Positions 52,301 through 62,923 of a DNA stretch of 64,000 bases are shown here, piece after piece. The notes below the pieces were generated by a model. It was not told the DNA's origin. It made no database searches and worked only from the letters and a program-made list of their open reading frames with translations. Origin of the DNA: Vanilla planifolia (lineage: Eukaryota; Streptophyta; Magnoliopsida; Asparagales; Orchidaceae); NCBI GenBank assembly GCA_023846275.1, contig JAIUJO010000497.1, positions 167,501-231,500 of the forward strand. Reading direction: 5' to 3'. The position numbers and the translations under genes were made by a program. How positions within the stretch are numbered: position 1 is the first letter of the stretch; the number at the start of each line of letters is the position of its first letter.

Positions 52301-54953
52301 TCTACTCTACTCTACTTTGCTCTACTCTTCTTTGCTTTGCCATGTTATACTCTACTCTACCCTACTCCACTCTACTCTACTCCACTCTACTCTACTCTAA
52401 TCGAGCCTAGCCTAGCCTAAACTAGCCAAGCCAACTGTGCTTTGCACTACTCTACTCTTCTCTTCTCTACTATACCCTAAACTAACCTTGTCTAGCCTAG
52501 CCTAGCTTAGCATAGCCTAACCTAGCTCTTCTCTACTCTGCTCTACCCTAATCTTCTCTACATTGTTATACTATACTTTTTTATTTTCTACAATACTCTC
52601 CTCTGCTCTTCTCTTCTCTGCTACACTTTGCTCTACTCTGTATTATTCTACTCTACTATGCTCTACTCTTCTTTGCTCTACTCTACTCTACTCTTCTTAT
52701 TGTGTTTCGCTTTACTCTACATTACTCTGCACTACTCTACTTTACTCTAGGCTAACCCAACCAAGCCAAACCTAACCTAGCATAACATAGCTCTACTCTA
52801 CTCTACTCTACTCTACTACTCTACTCTTGGCTTGTCTAGCATTTGCTTATTCCAACAAATCTTAGCTTAGCTCTACTCAACTCTACTCTTCTCTAACATA
52901 ACCTATCCAATCAGAGCCTAATCTAGCTCTACTCTACTCTACTGTAGCCAAGCCTAGCCTTGCTTTGCTTAGCTTAGCATAGTCTACCTATTAGCTCTAC
53001 TCTGCACTTTTTTGCTCTATTCTACTCTACTTTGCTCTATTTTGCTCTTCTCTACTCTATTATCCTCTAGCCTAGCCTAAGCTAGCCTAACCTAACCTAG
53101 CTCTACTATACACTACTCTACTCTACTATACTTTACTCTAGCCAAGCCTAACCTAGGCTAGCCTGGCCCTTCCTAACCTAGCTCTACCCTTCTTTACTCT
53201 ACTCTACTCCACTCTACTCTACTCTACTCAACTCTACTCTACTCTAACCTAGCTTAGCCTAACCTAACTTGCTCTACTCTACTCTACTATACTCTACTCT
53301 AGCAAAGCCTAACCTAGCCTAACTTTTCTCTGCTCTTCTCTTCTCTGCTCTACTCTGCTGATCTCTACTCTTCTCTAGTATGCTCTATTCCACTCTTCTC
53401 TGCTCTATTTTTCTATGCTCTACTCTGCTCTACTCTACTCTGTTATACTCTACTCTACTTTATTCTAGTATACTTAAGCCTTGACATGCCTAACCAAACC
53501 TAGCTCTACTCTACTCTAATATACTCCACTCCACTAAAGCCTAGCCTAACCTCGCTCTACTCTGCTCTGATGCACTCTATTCTACTCTGCTCTACTCTAA
53601 ACTAGCCTAGCCTAGTTGAGTCATTCTTAGCCTAACCTAGCTCTACTTTCCTCTGCTTTCCTCTACTCTGCTATACTCTTCTCTGCAATGCTCTGCTCTA
53701 CTCTACTCTACTTTGCTATTCTATTCCCTACTCAGCTATGCTCTACACTACATAGCTCTACTCTACTTTGCTCTGCTCCCCTTTCTACTGCTCTGCACTG
53801 CTTTACTCTCGTCAATAGTACCCTGATCTAGCCTAGCCTTGCCTAGCTAGCCTAACTGAGCTCCACTCTACTATACACTACTCTACACTAGCCTAGCCTA
53901 CCTTAGCCTAGCCTACCTTAGCCTAGCCATGCCCAGCATAGCCTAGTTGACCTAGCTCTACTCTTCTCCACTCTACTCTACTCTACACTACACTACTCTA
54001 CTCTAGCTTAGCCTAACTTAGCTCTGCTCTGCTATGCTTTTCTCTTCTTTGCTCTTCTCTTCTCTACTCTACGATTCTCTACCCTTTATTTCTCTACTCC
54101 ACACTTCTTTGCTTTGCTCTGCTCCACTCTACTCTACTCTATTATACTCTAGCTTAGCCTGGCCTAATCTAGTTTTACTCTACTCTGTTCTTCTCAACTC
54201 TACTCTAATCTACTTTACTCAACTCTACTCCAACTTAGAAAAACCTAGCCTAGTCAATCCTAACTCTAATATATTGTACTCTACTCTAATCCACTCTAGC
54301 CTTCCCTTGCCTAGCTTAAACAAACGTAGCATCACCTTACCTAACCTACCTCCACTCTACTCTGCTCTACTCGACTCTCCTATGCTCTGCTCTACTCTGC
54401 TCAGTTTTACTCTACTCTACTCTACTATACTCTAGCCTAGCCTAGCCTAGCCTAACCTAGCACTACTATACTCTACTCTACTATACTTTAATATACTCTA
54501 CTCTACTCTATTCTACTTTACTCTACTATTCTCGACTCTACTCTAGCCTAGCTTAACCTAACCTAGCTTTACCCTATGCTACTCTACTCTACCCTAATAT
54601 ACTATACTACGCTTTTCTTTGCTCTACTCTATTCGACTCTACTCTACTATACTTTACTTTAACCTAGCCTAGCTTAGCTTACCTTAGCTCAACCTACCTT
54701 TACTCTACTCTACTCTACTCTACCCTACTCTATTCCACTCTGCACTACTCTACTTTGCTCTGTTTTGCTTTAGTGTGCTTTGCTCTGCTCTACTCAACTC
54801 TTCTTTATTCTACTCTGCTCTACTCTACTTTAATCTAGTCTAGCATAGCCTAACTTAACCAAGCTTTACTCTACTATACTTTACTCTACTATACTCTACT
54901 CTACTCTACTCGAGCATAGCCTAACCTAGCTTAGCCTAACCAAGCTCTACTCT

Positions 54954-55010
54954 ACTCTAATCTACTCTATTATACTCTACTCCACTCTAATCTACTCTAT
55001 TATACTCTAC
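54954..55010 (+). repeat. 30-bp tandem duplication
   Basis: Two consecutive 30-base units (six pentamers, including a CTATTATA variant) are almost identical; the second starts near 54984. The match is interrupted only by CTCTA versus CTCCA in the flanking pentamer. A small recent slippage event. Confidence 0.8.
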
Positions 55011-55085
55011 TCTACTCCTCTCTACTCTAACCTAGCCTAGCCAAGCTTAACCTAACCTAGCTCTCCTTTAAATTAGCCTAACCTA

Positions 55086-56955
55086 GCTCTCTTCCATTCT
55101 GTTCTACTCTACTCTACTATGATTTGCTTTGCACTACTCTACTCCTCTCTACTCTACTCTACTCTACTCTACTTTAGCCAAACTTTGCCTAACCTAACAT
55201 TACCAAACCTAACTCCACTCTACTCTACTCTACTCCACTCTCCTCCACTTTACTCTTGCCTATCCTAACTTACCTTAGCCAGCTTAGCCTAACCTAACAA
55301 ATCCCGACTCTATTATGCTCTACTACACTCTAACAAACTCTACTATACTATACTCTACTCTACTCTAACCTAGCCTAGCTTATGTTACCTTAACCTAGCT
55401 CTTCTCTACTCTACCACACTTTAGCCTAACCTAGCCTAGCTTGACCCTACTTTGCTCTGCTCTACTCTGCTCTAATCTACTCTACTCTTTTTTATTGTAG
55501 TCTAGCCTAGCCTAGCCTAGCTTAGCGTAACCTAACCAAGCTCTGCTATACACTACTCTACTCTAGCCTAGCCTAACCTCGACTAGCCTAGCCTAGCATA
55601 GCCAAACCTAACATAGCTTTACTACACTTTAATCTACTCTACTAAACTCTAGCCTTGCCTAACCTAGCCTAGACTACCTGGCCTACTCTAGCCTAGCCTA
55701 ACCTAGCCTATCCCAAATCTGCTCTACTCTACTCTACTCTAGTCTTCTCTACATTGCTCTACTCTACTTTTCTATTCTCTACTATGCTCTCTTCCATTCT
55801 GTTCTACTCTACTCTACTATGATTTGCTTTGCTCTACTCTACTCTTCTCTGCTCTGCTCTACTCTACTTTAGCCGAACTTTTCCTAGCTTAGCATTACCA
55901 AACCTAACTCTACTCTACTCCACTCTCCTCCACTTTACTTTTACCTATCGTAACCAAGCTTAGCCAAGCTTTGCCTAGCCTAACAAATCCCTACTTTATT
56001 ATGCTCTACTACACTCTAACATACTCTACTATACTCTAACCTAGCCTAGCTTATGTTAGCTTAACCTAGCTCTTCTCTACTCTACCACAGTTTAGCCTAA
56101 CCTAGCCTAGCTTAACTCTACTTTGCTCTACTCTACTCTACTCTAATCTACTCTACTCTTTTTTATTGCAGTCTAACCTAGCCTAGCCTAGCTTAGCGTA
56201 ACCTAACCAAGCTCTACTTTACTCTACTCCACTCTAGCCTAGCCTAACCTCGACTAGCCTAGCTTAGCATAGCCAAACCTAACATAGCTTTACTACACTT
56301 TACTCTACTCTACTCAACTCTAGCCTTGTCTAACCTAGCCTAGACTCGCCTGGCCTACTCTAGCCTAGCCTAACCTAGCCTATCGTAACTCTGCTCTACT
56401 CTACTCTACTCTAGTCTTCTCTACTTTGCTCTACTCTACTTTTCTATTCTCTACTCTGCTCTCTTCCATTCTATTCTACTCTACTCTACTATGATTTGCT
56501 TTGCTCTACTCTACTCTTCTCTACTCTGCTCTACTCTACTTTAGCCAAACTTTGCCTAGCCTAGCATTACCAAACCTAACTCTACTCTACTCCACTCTCC
56601 TCCAATTTACTCTTGCCTATCTTAACCTAGGTTAGCCAAGCTTAGCCTAGCCTAACAAATCCCTACTCTATTATGCCCTACTACACTCTAACATACTCTA
56701 TTATACTATACTCTACTCTACTATAGCCTAGCCTAGCTTATCTTTGCTTAACCTAGCTCTTCTCTACTCTACCACACTTTAGCCAAACCTAGCCTAGCTT
56801 AACCCTACTTTGCTCTGCTCTACTCTGCTTTAATCTACTCTACTCTTTTTTATTGTAGTCTAGCCTAGCCTAGCCTAGCATAGCGTAACCTAACCAAGCT
56901 CTACTCCGCTCTACTCTACTCTAGCCTACCCTAAGCTAGACTAGCCTAGCCTAGC
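55086..56955 (+). repeat. Triplicated 0.7-kb higher-order repeat
   Basis: Three head-to-tail copies begin at GCTCTCTTCCATTCT: 55086, 55786 and 56458. Copy 1 is 700 bases, copy 2 is 672 bases, and copy 3 is truncated at about 56955. Shared irregular landmarks in each copy include CTACTATGATTTGCTTTG, an AACAAATCCC(T/G)AC stretch, a TCTACCACA(C/G)TTTAGCC stretch, and a CTTTTT(T)ATTG(T/C)AG motif. By eye the copies are well over 90% alike, far more than neighbouring blocks, so this is a young amplification. The segment immediately left of 55086 does not match the end of the unit, so copy 1 is the true left edge. Confidence 0.9.
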
Positions 56956-59279
56956 TTAACCTAGCTCTACTCTAACCTTCTCTGCTTTACTAAATAATAC
57001 TATACTCTACTCAACCCTACTCTAATCTACTTTGTTCTACTTTTCTCTAGCTACCCTAGCCCAGAACAACTTTACTCTACTCCACAATACTCTACTCTAG
57101 TCTGTTATTCCCTACACTACTCAACTTAATAATACATTAGCCTAGCCTTTACTTTACTGAAATCCACTCTATTTTACTCTTCTCTACTATACTATAATCT
57201 ACTTTACTCTACTCCACTCTAACCTAACATAGCCTTACCTAACCTAGCTCTACTCTACTCTACTCTACTCTAATCTATCCTAGCATAGCCTAACCTAGCT
57301 TTGCTCTGCTCTACTGTATTCTACTCTACTCTACTCTACTCTACCCTACTCTTCTCTTCTCTGCTTGCTATGCTCTGCTCTACTCAGCTCTATTCTACTC
57401 CACTCTCACTTAGCCTTACCTAACATAGCTCTAATCTACTAAACTCTACTCTGCTCTACTCTTGCCTAGCATAGACTATGCTAGCCTAGACAAGCTTAGC
57501 CTAACTTAACCTTGCTCTACTCTACTCTACTCTACTCTATTCTAATTTACTACTCAACTGTTCTGCTCTGCTTTGCTTTACTTTACTCTACTCTGTTATG
57601 CTCTCCTCTGTTAACCTCTACTCTATTTTATTCTACTCTACTCTACCCTCCTACAATCTAATCTAATCTACTATACTCTACTCAACTCTATTAAACTCTA
57701 CTATACTTTCCTCTACTCACCTCTACTCTACTCTTCCCTACTCTACTCTAGCTTAGCCTACCATAACCTAACTCTACTCTACTCTACTCCTCTCTGCTCC
57801 TCTCTACTTTGCTTTACTATGCTTAGCTCTACTTTGCTCTGTTCTACTCTACTATGTTCTGCTCTGCTCTGGTCTCCTCCACTCTACTCAACTCTGCTCT
57901 ATAGTACTTTGCTTTACTCTTGTCTGCTCTACTCTACTCAGCTCTACTCTACTCCACTCTCCTCTACTCTCCTCTAGCCTTGCCTAGCCTAACCTTGCCT
58001 ACCAAGCCTAGCCCAACCAAGCTCTACTCTACTCTGCTCTACTATACTATACTCTGCTCTGTACTACTCAGCTCTGCTCTGTTCTACTTTGCTCTGCTCT
58101 ACTCTCCTCTACTTTACTCTAGTAAAGCCTAGCCTAGCCTAACCTAACCTAACATAACTCTACTCTGCTTTATTTTACTCTACTTTAGCTAGCCTAACCT
58201 AGCTTAGCCTAGCCAAACCTAGCCTAACCTAGCTCTACTTTATAATACTCTACTCTACTTTACTCTACTCTACTCTAACCTAGCCTAACCTCGCCTAGCT
58301 TAGCATATCCTAGCTCTACTTTTCTTTACTCTACTTTGCTAAACTCTGCTCTGCTCTACTTTTCTATAGTCTATTCTTCTATGCTTTATGTTGCTCTACT
58401 CAACTTTGCTCTGCTCTGCTCTGTTACGCTCTACTCTACTCTACTCTACCCTAGCCTTGCCTAATTGAGCTCTACTCTACTCTACTCTGCTCTATTCTAC
58501 TCTACTCTGGCCTAGCCTCACCTTGCTTAGCCTTGCCTAACCTAGCTCTACACTACTACACTATACTCTATTCTACTATACTCTACACTAACTAGCCTAG
58601 CCTAGAATAGCCAAATCTAGCTTTACTTTACTCTAATCCACTCCAGCCTAGTATAGCCTAGCCTAACTTAGCTGTACCAAGCCTAGTCGAACCTAACTCT
58701 ACTCAGCTCTGCTTTACACTACTCTACTCTGTTATTCTAATCTACTCTACACTACTCTACTCTACTGTACTCTAGCCTTGGCTAGGCTAACGTAGCTCTA
58801 CTCTGCTCTACACTACTTTGCTTTACTCTGTTATGCTTTTTTCTGTCGTACTTAACTCTGCTTTACTCTACTCTTCTTTACAATTCTCTACTGTACTTTA
58901 CTCTATCTGCTCTACTCTATCCTAGCTTAGCCTAGCCTAATCGAGCCCTACTCTACTATACTTTACACCACTCGATTCTACTCTATTCTACTCTGTTCTA
59001 CTCTACACTACTCTTGCCTTGCTTAGCCTAGCCTACCTTAGCCGAGCCTAGCCTAACCTTGCTCTACTCTACTCTACTCTATGCAGCTCTAACCTAACCT
59101 AGCTATACCCAACTCTACTCTACTCTAGCTTAGCCTTGCCGAACTTAGCTCTACTATACTCTGCTCTTCTCTACTCTACTTGACTTTGCTCTGCATTGCT
59201 CTACTCTGTTTTGCTCTGTTCTACTCTGGTCCACTCTACAGTACTCTGTCATTCCCTACTCAAACTTAGCGTAGTGAAC
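56956..59279 (+). repeat. Pentamer array right of the triplication
   Basis: Ordinary alternating blocks. A CTCTA/CTCTG tract at about 57780-57970 gives a spurious open frame. There is no higher-order repetition that I could follow by eye and no gene. Confidence 0.8.
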
Positions 59280-60776
59280 CTAGTTTATCCTAACCTAATC
59301 TAACCTCACATAGACTAGTTCAGTCTTACTCTACTCTAATTTGCTCTATTTTATTTTTTTTAGCCAGCTAAGCCTAACTTTGCCCTATGCTGCTCTACTC
59401 TACTACACTCTACTTTTGTTTGCTTTAGCCTAATCTTGCCTCACCTAGCCTAGCCTAGCCTAACCTAGCCTAACTTAACCTAGCCTAGCCTTGCCTAGCC
59501 TTAATCTACTCTATTGTGCTCTGCTCTACTCTGTCATACTCTATTTTATTCTACTTTAGCTTAGCTATGCATAACTTAGCTCTATGTTACTCTACTCTTT
59601 TCTAGCATAATATAGCCTATCCTAACCTAGCCTAGCCTAAATTAACCTAGCTTAGCCCAGCCTTACTATACTCTATTCTATCCTACTCTACTTAATACTA
59701 TCCTAACCTAACCTAGCCTAGCCTAACCTTGCCTAGTCTAGCCTTGCCGTACTCTACTCTGCTCTACCCTATTATACTCTACTCTATTTTATTCTACTCC
59801 CAACTAGCTAGTCATAACATAGCTTTATGCTACTCTACTCTACTCTATTCTACTCTAGCCTAACATTGGTTAGCCTAGCCTAGCCCAGCCTTAATATACT
59901 CTATCCTACTTTAGTCGACTCTACTCTAGTATAGCCTAGCCTAGCTTTATTCTACTCTACTTTACCCTACTCTATTTCATTTTACCCTAGCTTAACTAAG
60001 CCTAACTTAGCTCTATCCTACTTTACTATACTCTACTCTATTCTACTATACTCTTCTCTACGCTTCTATACTCTACTCTACTCTGCTCTACTCTACACTA
60101 CTCTACTCTACCTTACGCTATCCTACTCTAGCATAGTCTAGCCTAGCCTAGCCTAACCTATCCTAACCTAACCTAACATCACTAGCAAGCCTAGCCCAAC
60201 TTTACTTTACTCTATGCTACTATATTTTATTCTACTTAGGCCTAGCTCCTAGCTTTGTACAACTCTACTCTACCTTACTCTGCTCTAGTCTAACCTAACA
60301 TAGCCTTACCAAGCCTTACTATACTATAATCAAACCTATCTACTCTACTCTACTCTAGCTTTGCCTAGCCTAGCCTAGCCTAGCCTAACCTAGCCTATCT
60401 TAGCCTAGTAGCCTAGCCTAACTAAGCTTAGCCTAGCCTAGGCAAGCCTAACCTATCATAATAAAACCTTACCTAACCTAGCATAGCCTTACTCTACTCT
60501 ACTCTGCTCTACTCTATCTTACTCTATTTTACTCAACTCTAGCCTAATTATGCCTAACTTAGCTCTATGCTACTCTGCTCTATTATGCCCAACTCAAGTC
60601 AAACCTAGCCTAGCCTAGTCTAGCTTAACCTAGCCATACTATACTCTACCCAACTCTACTCCACTCTACTTTACCCAACTCCACTCCACTCTACTTTTCT
60701 CTAGCCTAGCCCAGCTTAGCCTAGCATAGTCTAAACTCACTTAGGCTCTACTATGCTCTACTCTACTCTATTCTAC
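59280..60776 (+). repeat. RCCTA-rich right end of the array
   Basis: GCCTA/ACCTA blocks are longer and CTCTA tracts shorter than in the middle of the array, for example 59421-59500, 59618-59662, 60134-60180, 60361-60420 and 60600-60640. CTCTG-rich tracts are nearly absent. The satellite stops inside a CTCTATTCTAC stretch at 60776, directly against the LTR. Whether the array resumes beyond the element is outside the window. Confidence 0.75.
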
Positions 60777-61019
60777 TGTTATACCCGGTAAAATATTATA
60801 GGTTTAATCTTCAATAATTCGAATTGTGGCTTGGATGATTTCAGATCGACCGTAGGATGAGCCAGGAGCTCAATTGGAGGCTATTGGAATTTCTGAAATT
60901 TTCTGGGGATTTTTCGGAGCACCGAGGAAATTTTTAAGTAATTTTTCCTGTTTAATTGGATTTTTGGAAATTCGAAAATCTATTTAAATCGGTCCATTAA
61001 ATTTTAAACCGGAATTTGG

Positions 61020-61455
61020 TTTTTATCGCGCGTGAACCGGACCGGAGCGGTTCAGCGAAGGCGGGGGCGGTTCGCCGAGTGCGTTTGCGCGTGCGTTTGG
61101 ATAAGCCGCGGATAAGCGGATCGGACGGACGAGATCAGCGGTGGAGATTAACCGGTTGATCAGGGTTAAGCGGCGTTATTAGAAGGTCAACCGGCGCTTA
61201 ATGTGTTCTTAACGGGTTAATACCGGTTTAAGTGGGGTATTTAACCCGAACTGTTCGGCTGTTAGGGTTAGGGTTTCGAACGGCGATTGAGGCGAAGCGT
61301 TCGCGGCGAACGGCGGTGATTTCCGGCAGCCTTTCAAGGGGCTTTTGATAACCGGAGATTCGTGGGACAGAGGCGAACATTTTGGTACCGATTTCGTTCG
61401 GCGAGGGGCTGCGGTTGATCGCGTGCGGGCTTCACCGTCGCCGGCGGCGAGCAAA
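61020..61455. other. CpG-rich portion of the LTR
   Basis: This GC-rich stretch, with many CG dinucleotides (GCGCGTG, CGGACCGGAGCGG, GGCGAACGGCGG), contrasts sharply with the CpG-poor satellite. It includes GTTAGGGTTAGGGTTT at 61261-61276, a telo-box-like motif. The 81-codon frame on the - strand here (61209-61454) has no recognisable domain and is probably chance. Confidence 0.6.
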
Positions 61456-61974
61456 GGTAGGAAATTCGGTTTTAAATTAGTTAATTAGTAGAAATTAAAA
61501 GCATGGAATATTTTGCTTAATGAAATCAAGCATGTGGATGAAAAATTGGACTTAGTTGAATGCTAATTTGCGTCTTTTACAATTTTTGGATTTCTGGAAA
61601 ATTTCAATTTCGTCGGAAAATTTAGTTAGGTAGGAAATTCGGTTTTAAATTAGTTAATTAGTAGAAATTAAAAGCATGGAATATTTTGCTTAATGAAATC
61701 AAGCATGTGGATGAAAAATTGGACTTAGTTGAATGCTAATTTGCGTCTTTTACAATTTTGGGATTTCTGGAAAATTTCTATTTCGCCGGAAAATTTAGTT
61801 AGGTAGGAAATTCGGTTTTAAATTTGTTAATTAGCAAATTAAAATATGGATTATTTTGCAAATAGCTACTGGAGCATGCGGATTGTGGTTTTTGAAATTG
61901 ATTAATGCAAATTATTGATTTTAGCATTTTATGGTTTTCGGAAAATTATACCCGCCGAATTTGGAAATTTTACC
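61456..61974 (+). repeat. 173-bp tandem repeat, two good copies and one decayed copy
   Basis: Units start with GGTAGGAAATTCGG at 61456, 61629 and 61802, exactly 173 bases apart. Copies 1 and 2 differ at only three positions that I could see (near 61585, 61605 and 61612 in copy 1). Copy 3 keeps the first 30 or so bases and scattered later matches, then drifts. The near-identity of the first two suggests a recent duplication within an older repeated region of the LTR. Confidence 0.92.
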
Positions 61975-62923
61975 GAGCATGTGTTGATTCGATTATGTGC
62001 TTTAATCATGTTAAGATAGTATCAAATGCTGAAATTTGTTTAATTTCATAGATTGTTAAAATGGGGATCGGATGAAACTTCGGCGGAAATTTGGATTGAA
62101 CCTTAGAAATTAGTGGCATTATTGAAACATTAGGATAGTACGAACATCGGATTTTGTTTCTCCTTGATCTCGGTCGCCGGAAATCGACGGGGAAAACGGA
62201 ATTTTCCCGGAGGAATCGTCGGCTAGGGTTTTGCGGGCGCCGGGCGGAGGAAGGAGATGGATTAGATTAATTACGGTTTAGTAAATTAAGTAATTGTAAT
62301 TATTCAATATTTATTAATAATTAAATGCTAAACGTCGGCTGGAAATTTGGATTAAATATTCGGCCGGTGGGTTCTCGATTCAGCGCGAAGACCCGAATCA
62401 GTGGCGAGATCCGGTTCAGGAGATTCGGCGAGGACGAACGGCGCGGCGCGGAGGAAAATTTAATTTCGGAAATTAATCCGAATTTTTGGAAAAAGGATAT
62501 ATGTGGAATTTAAATTTTATTCGGAAATTTATTCCGAATTTCGGAGAATGGATAAAGGGCGGAAATTGATTTTGGAATTTAAAAATTTCCTGAAGTGAGA
62601 AAAAGGTGATTTTAGGAAATCACATAGCCAAGTTGAAATTGACTGTTGGAAATTATCCATAAATTCAGTGCAGCTGGATTAGTTGGAAGGAAGTGTGACA
62701 CTTGGGTAAGTGCTACCAGAATAGTCAGAATTTTGGTACAGTTTGTGTTGCTTGGATGGCAATGGCATGGTTTGAGTCAGTTTACTTAGTGTTGGCATAT
62801 TTCACGGATTGGCATATTGGACCGGACTACTATAGACCCTATATGATGTTTTAGGGTAGTTGTGGTAGGTAACTGTGTGGTTCAGACTTAGCTTCCACAG
62901 TATACATGTGACTGATAGGCGCC
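61975..62923. other. Non-repetitive LTR interior
   Basis: AT-rich sequence with AAATT/GGAAATT motifs and a short CG-rich patch near 62165-62260. A TATATGTGGAATTTAAATTT stretch near 62498-62517 could be a TATA-type promoter region, but nothing else supports that. A 62-codon open frame at 62325-62513 shows no domain that I recognise and is probably chance. Confidence 0.5.

Larger units (their letters stand above)
40001..55085 (+). repeat. Pentamer array, right segment
   Basis: Ordinary alternating blocks with TCCTC clusters at 40070-40123, 40260-40282, 41996-42040 and 43314-43382. Five perfect CCTAA units lie at 43051-43075. Long CTCTA/CTCTG tracts lie at 43227-43475, 43736-43918, 46610-46910, 49597-49860, 50113-50374 and 52563-52750. 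A 30-bp tandem duplication lies at about 54954-55010. I saw no inversion, foreign insertion or gene. Confidence 0.8.
751..60776 (+). repeat. 60-kb NYCTA pentanucleotide satellite array
   Basis: The whole stretch is built from 5-base units ending in CTA. CTCTA blocks (variants CTCTG, CTTTA, CTCTT, CTCCA, CTCTC) alternate with RCCTA blocks (GCCTA, ACCTA and decayed forms such as GCCAA, GCTTA, GCATA). On the other strand these read TAGAG, TAGGC and TTAGG. The phase is kept at CTCTA-to-GCCTA joins and shifts by one base at the return join (RCTCTA). All blocks that I read have the same orientation. G on the + strand is sparse and CpG is rare. There is no gene-like composition anywhere. I do not recognise it as a named satellite. 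Its function is unknown; structural heterochromatin is the conservative reading. Confidence 0.95.

Noticed and set aside
4582..58132. Dozens of + strand open frames of 60-133 codons rich in Leu, Tyr, Ser and Thr
   Set aside because: They are translations of CTCTA-type tracts, which encode a five-residue Leu-Tyr-Ser-Thr-Leu cycle in every frame without stops. They end wherever RCCTA blocks put TAG/TAA in frame. There is no start context, no domain, and overlapping frames read the same peptide.
751..60776. True telomere made of TTAGG
   Set aside because: CCTAA is a minority unit mixed with GCCTA and far more CTCTA. There are no long pure runs, and an LTR element follows on the right, so this is not a chromosome end as seen.
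751..60776. CRISPR-like array (repeated blocks with variable inserts)
   Set aside because: Blocks vary continuously in length and both parts are low-complexity pentamers. There are no constant repeat-spacer sizes and no cas-like genes.
61209..61454. 81-codon - strand frame as a small gene
   Set aside because: It lies in CpG-rich LTR sequence, has no recognisable motif, and its length is within chance expectation for GC-rich DNA.
62325..62513. 62-codon + strand frame in the LTR interior
   Set aside because: No domain similarity that I recognise, AT-rich surroundings, and no sign of gag or other element protein.
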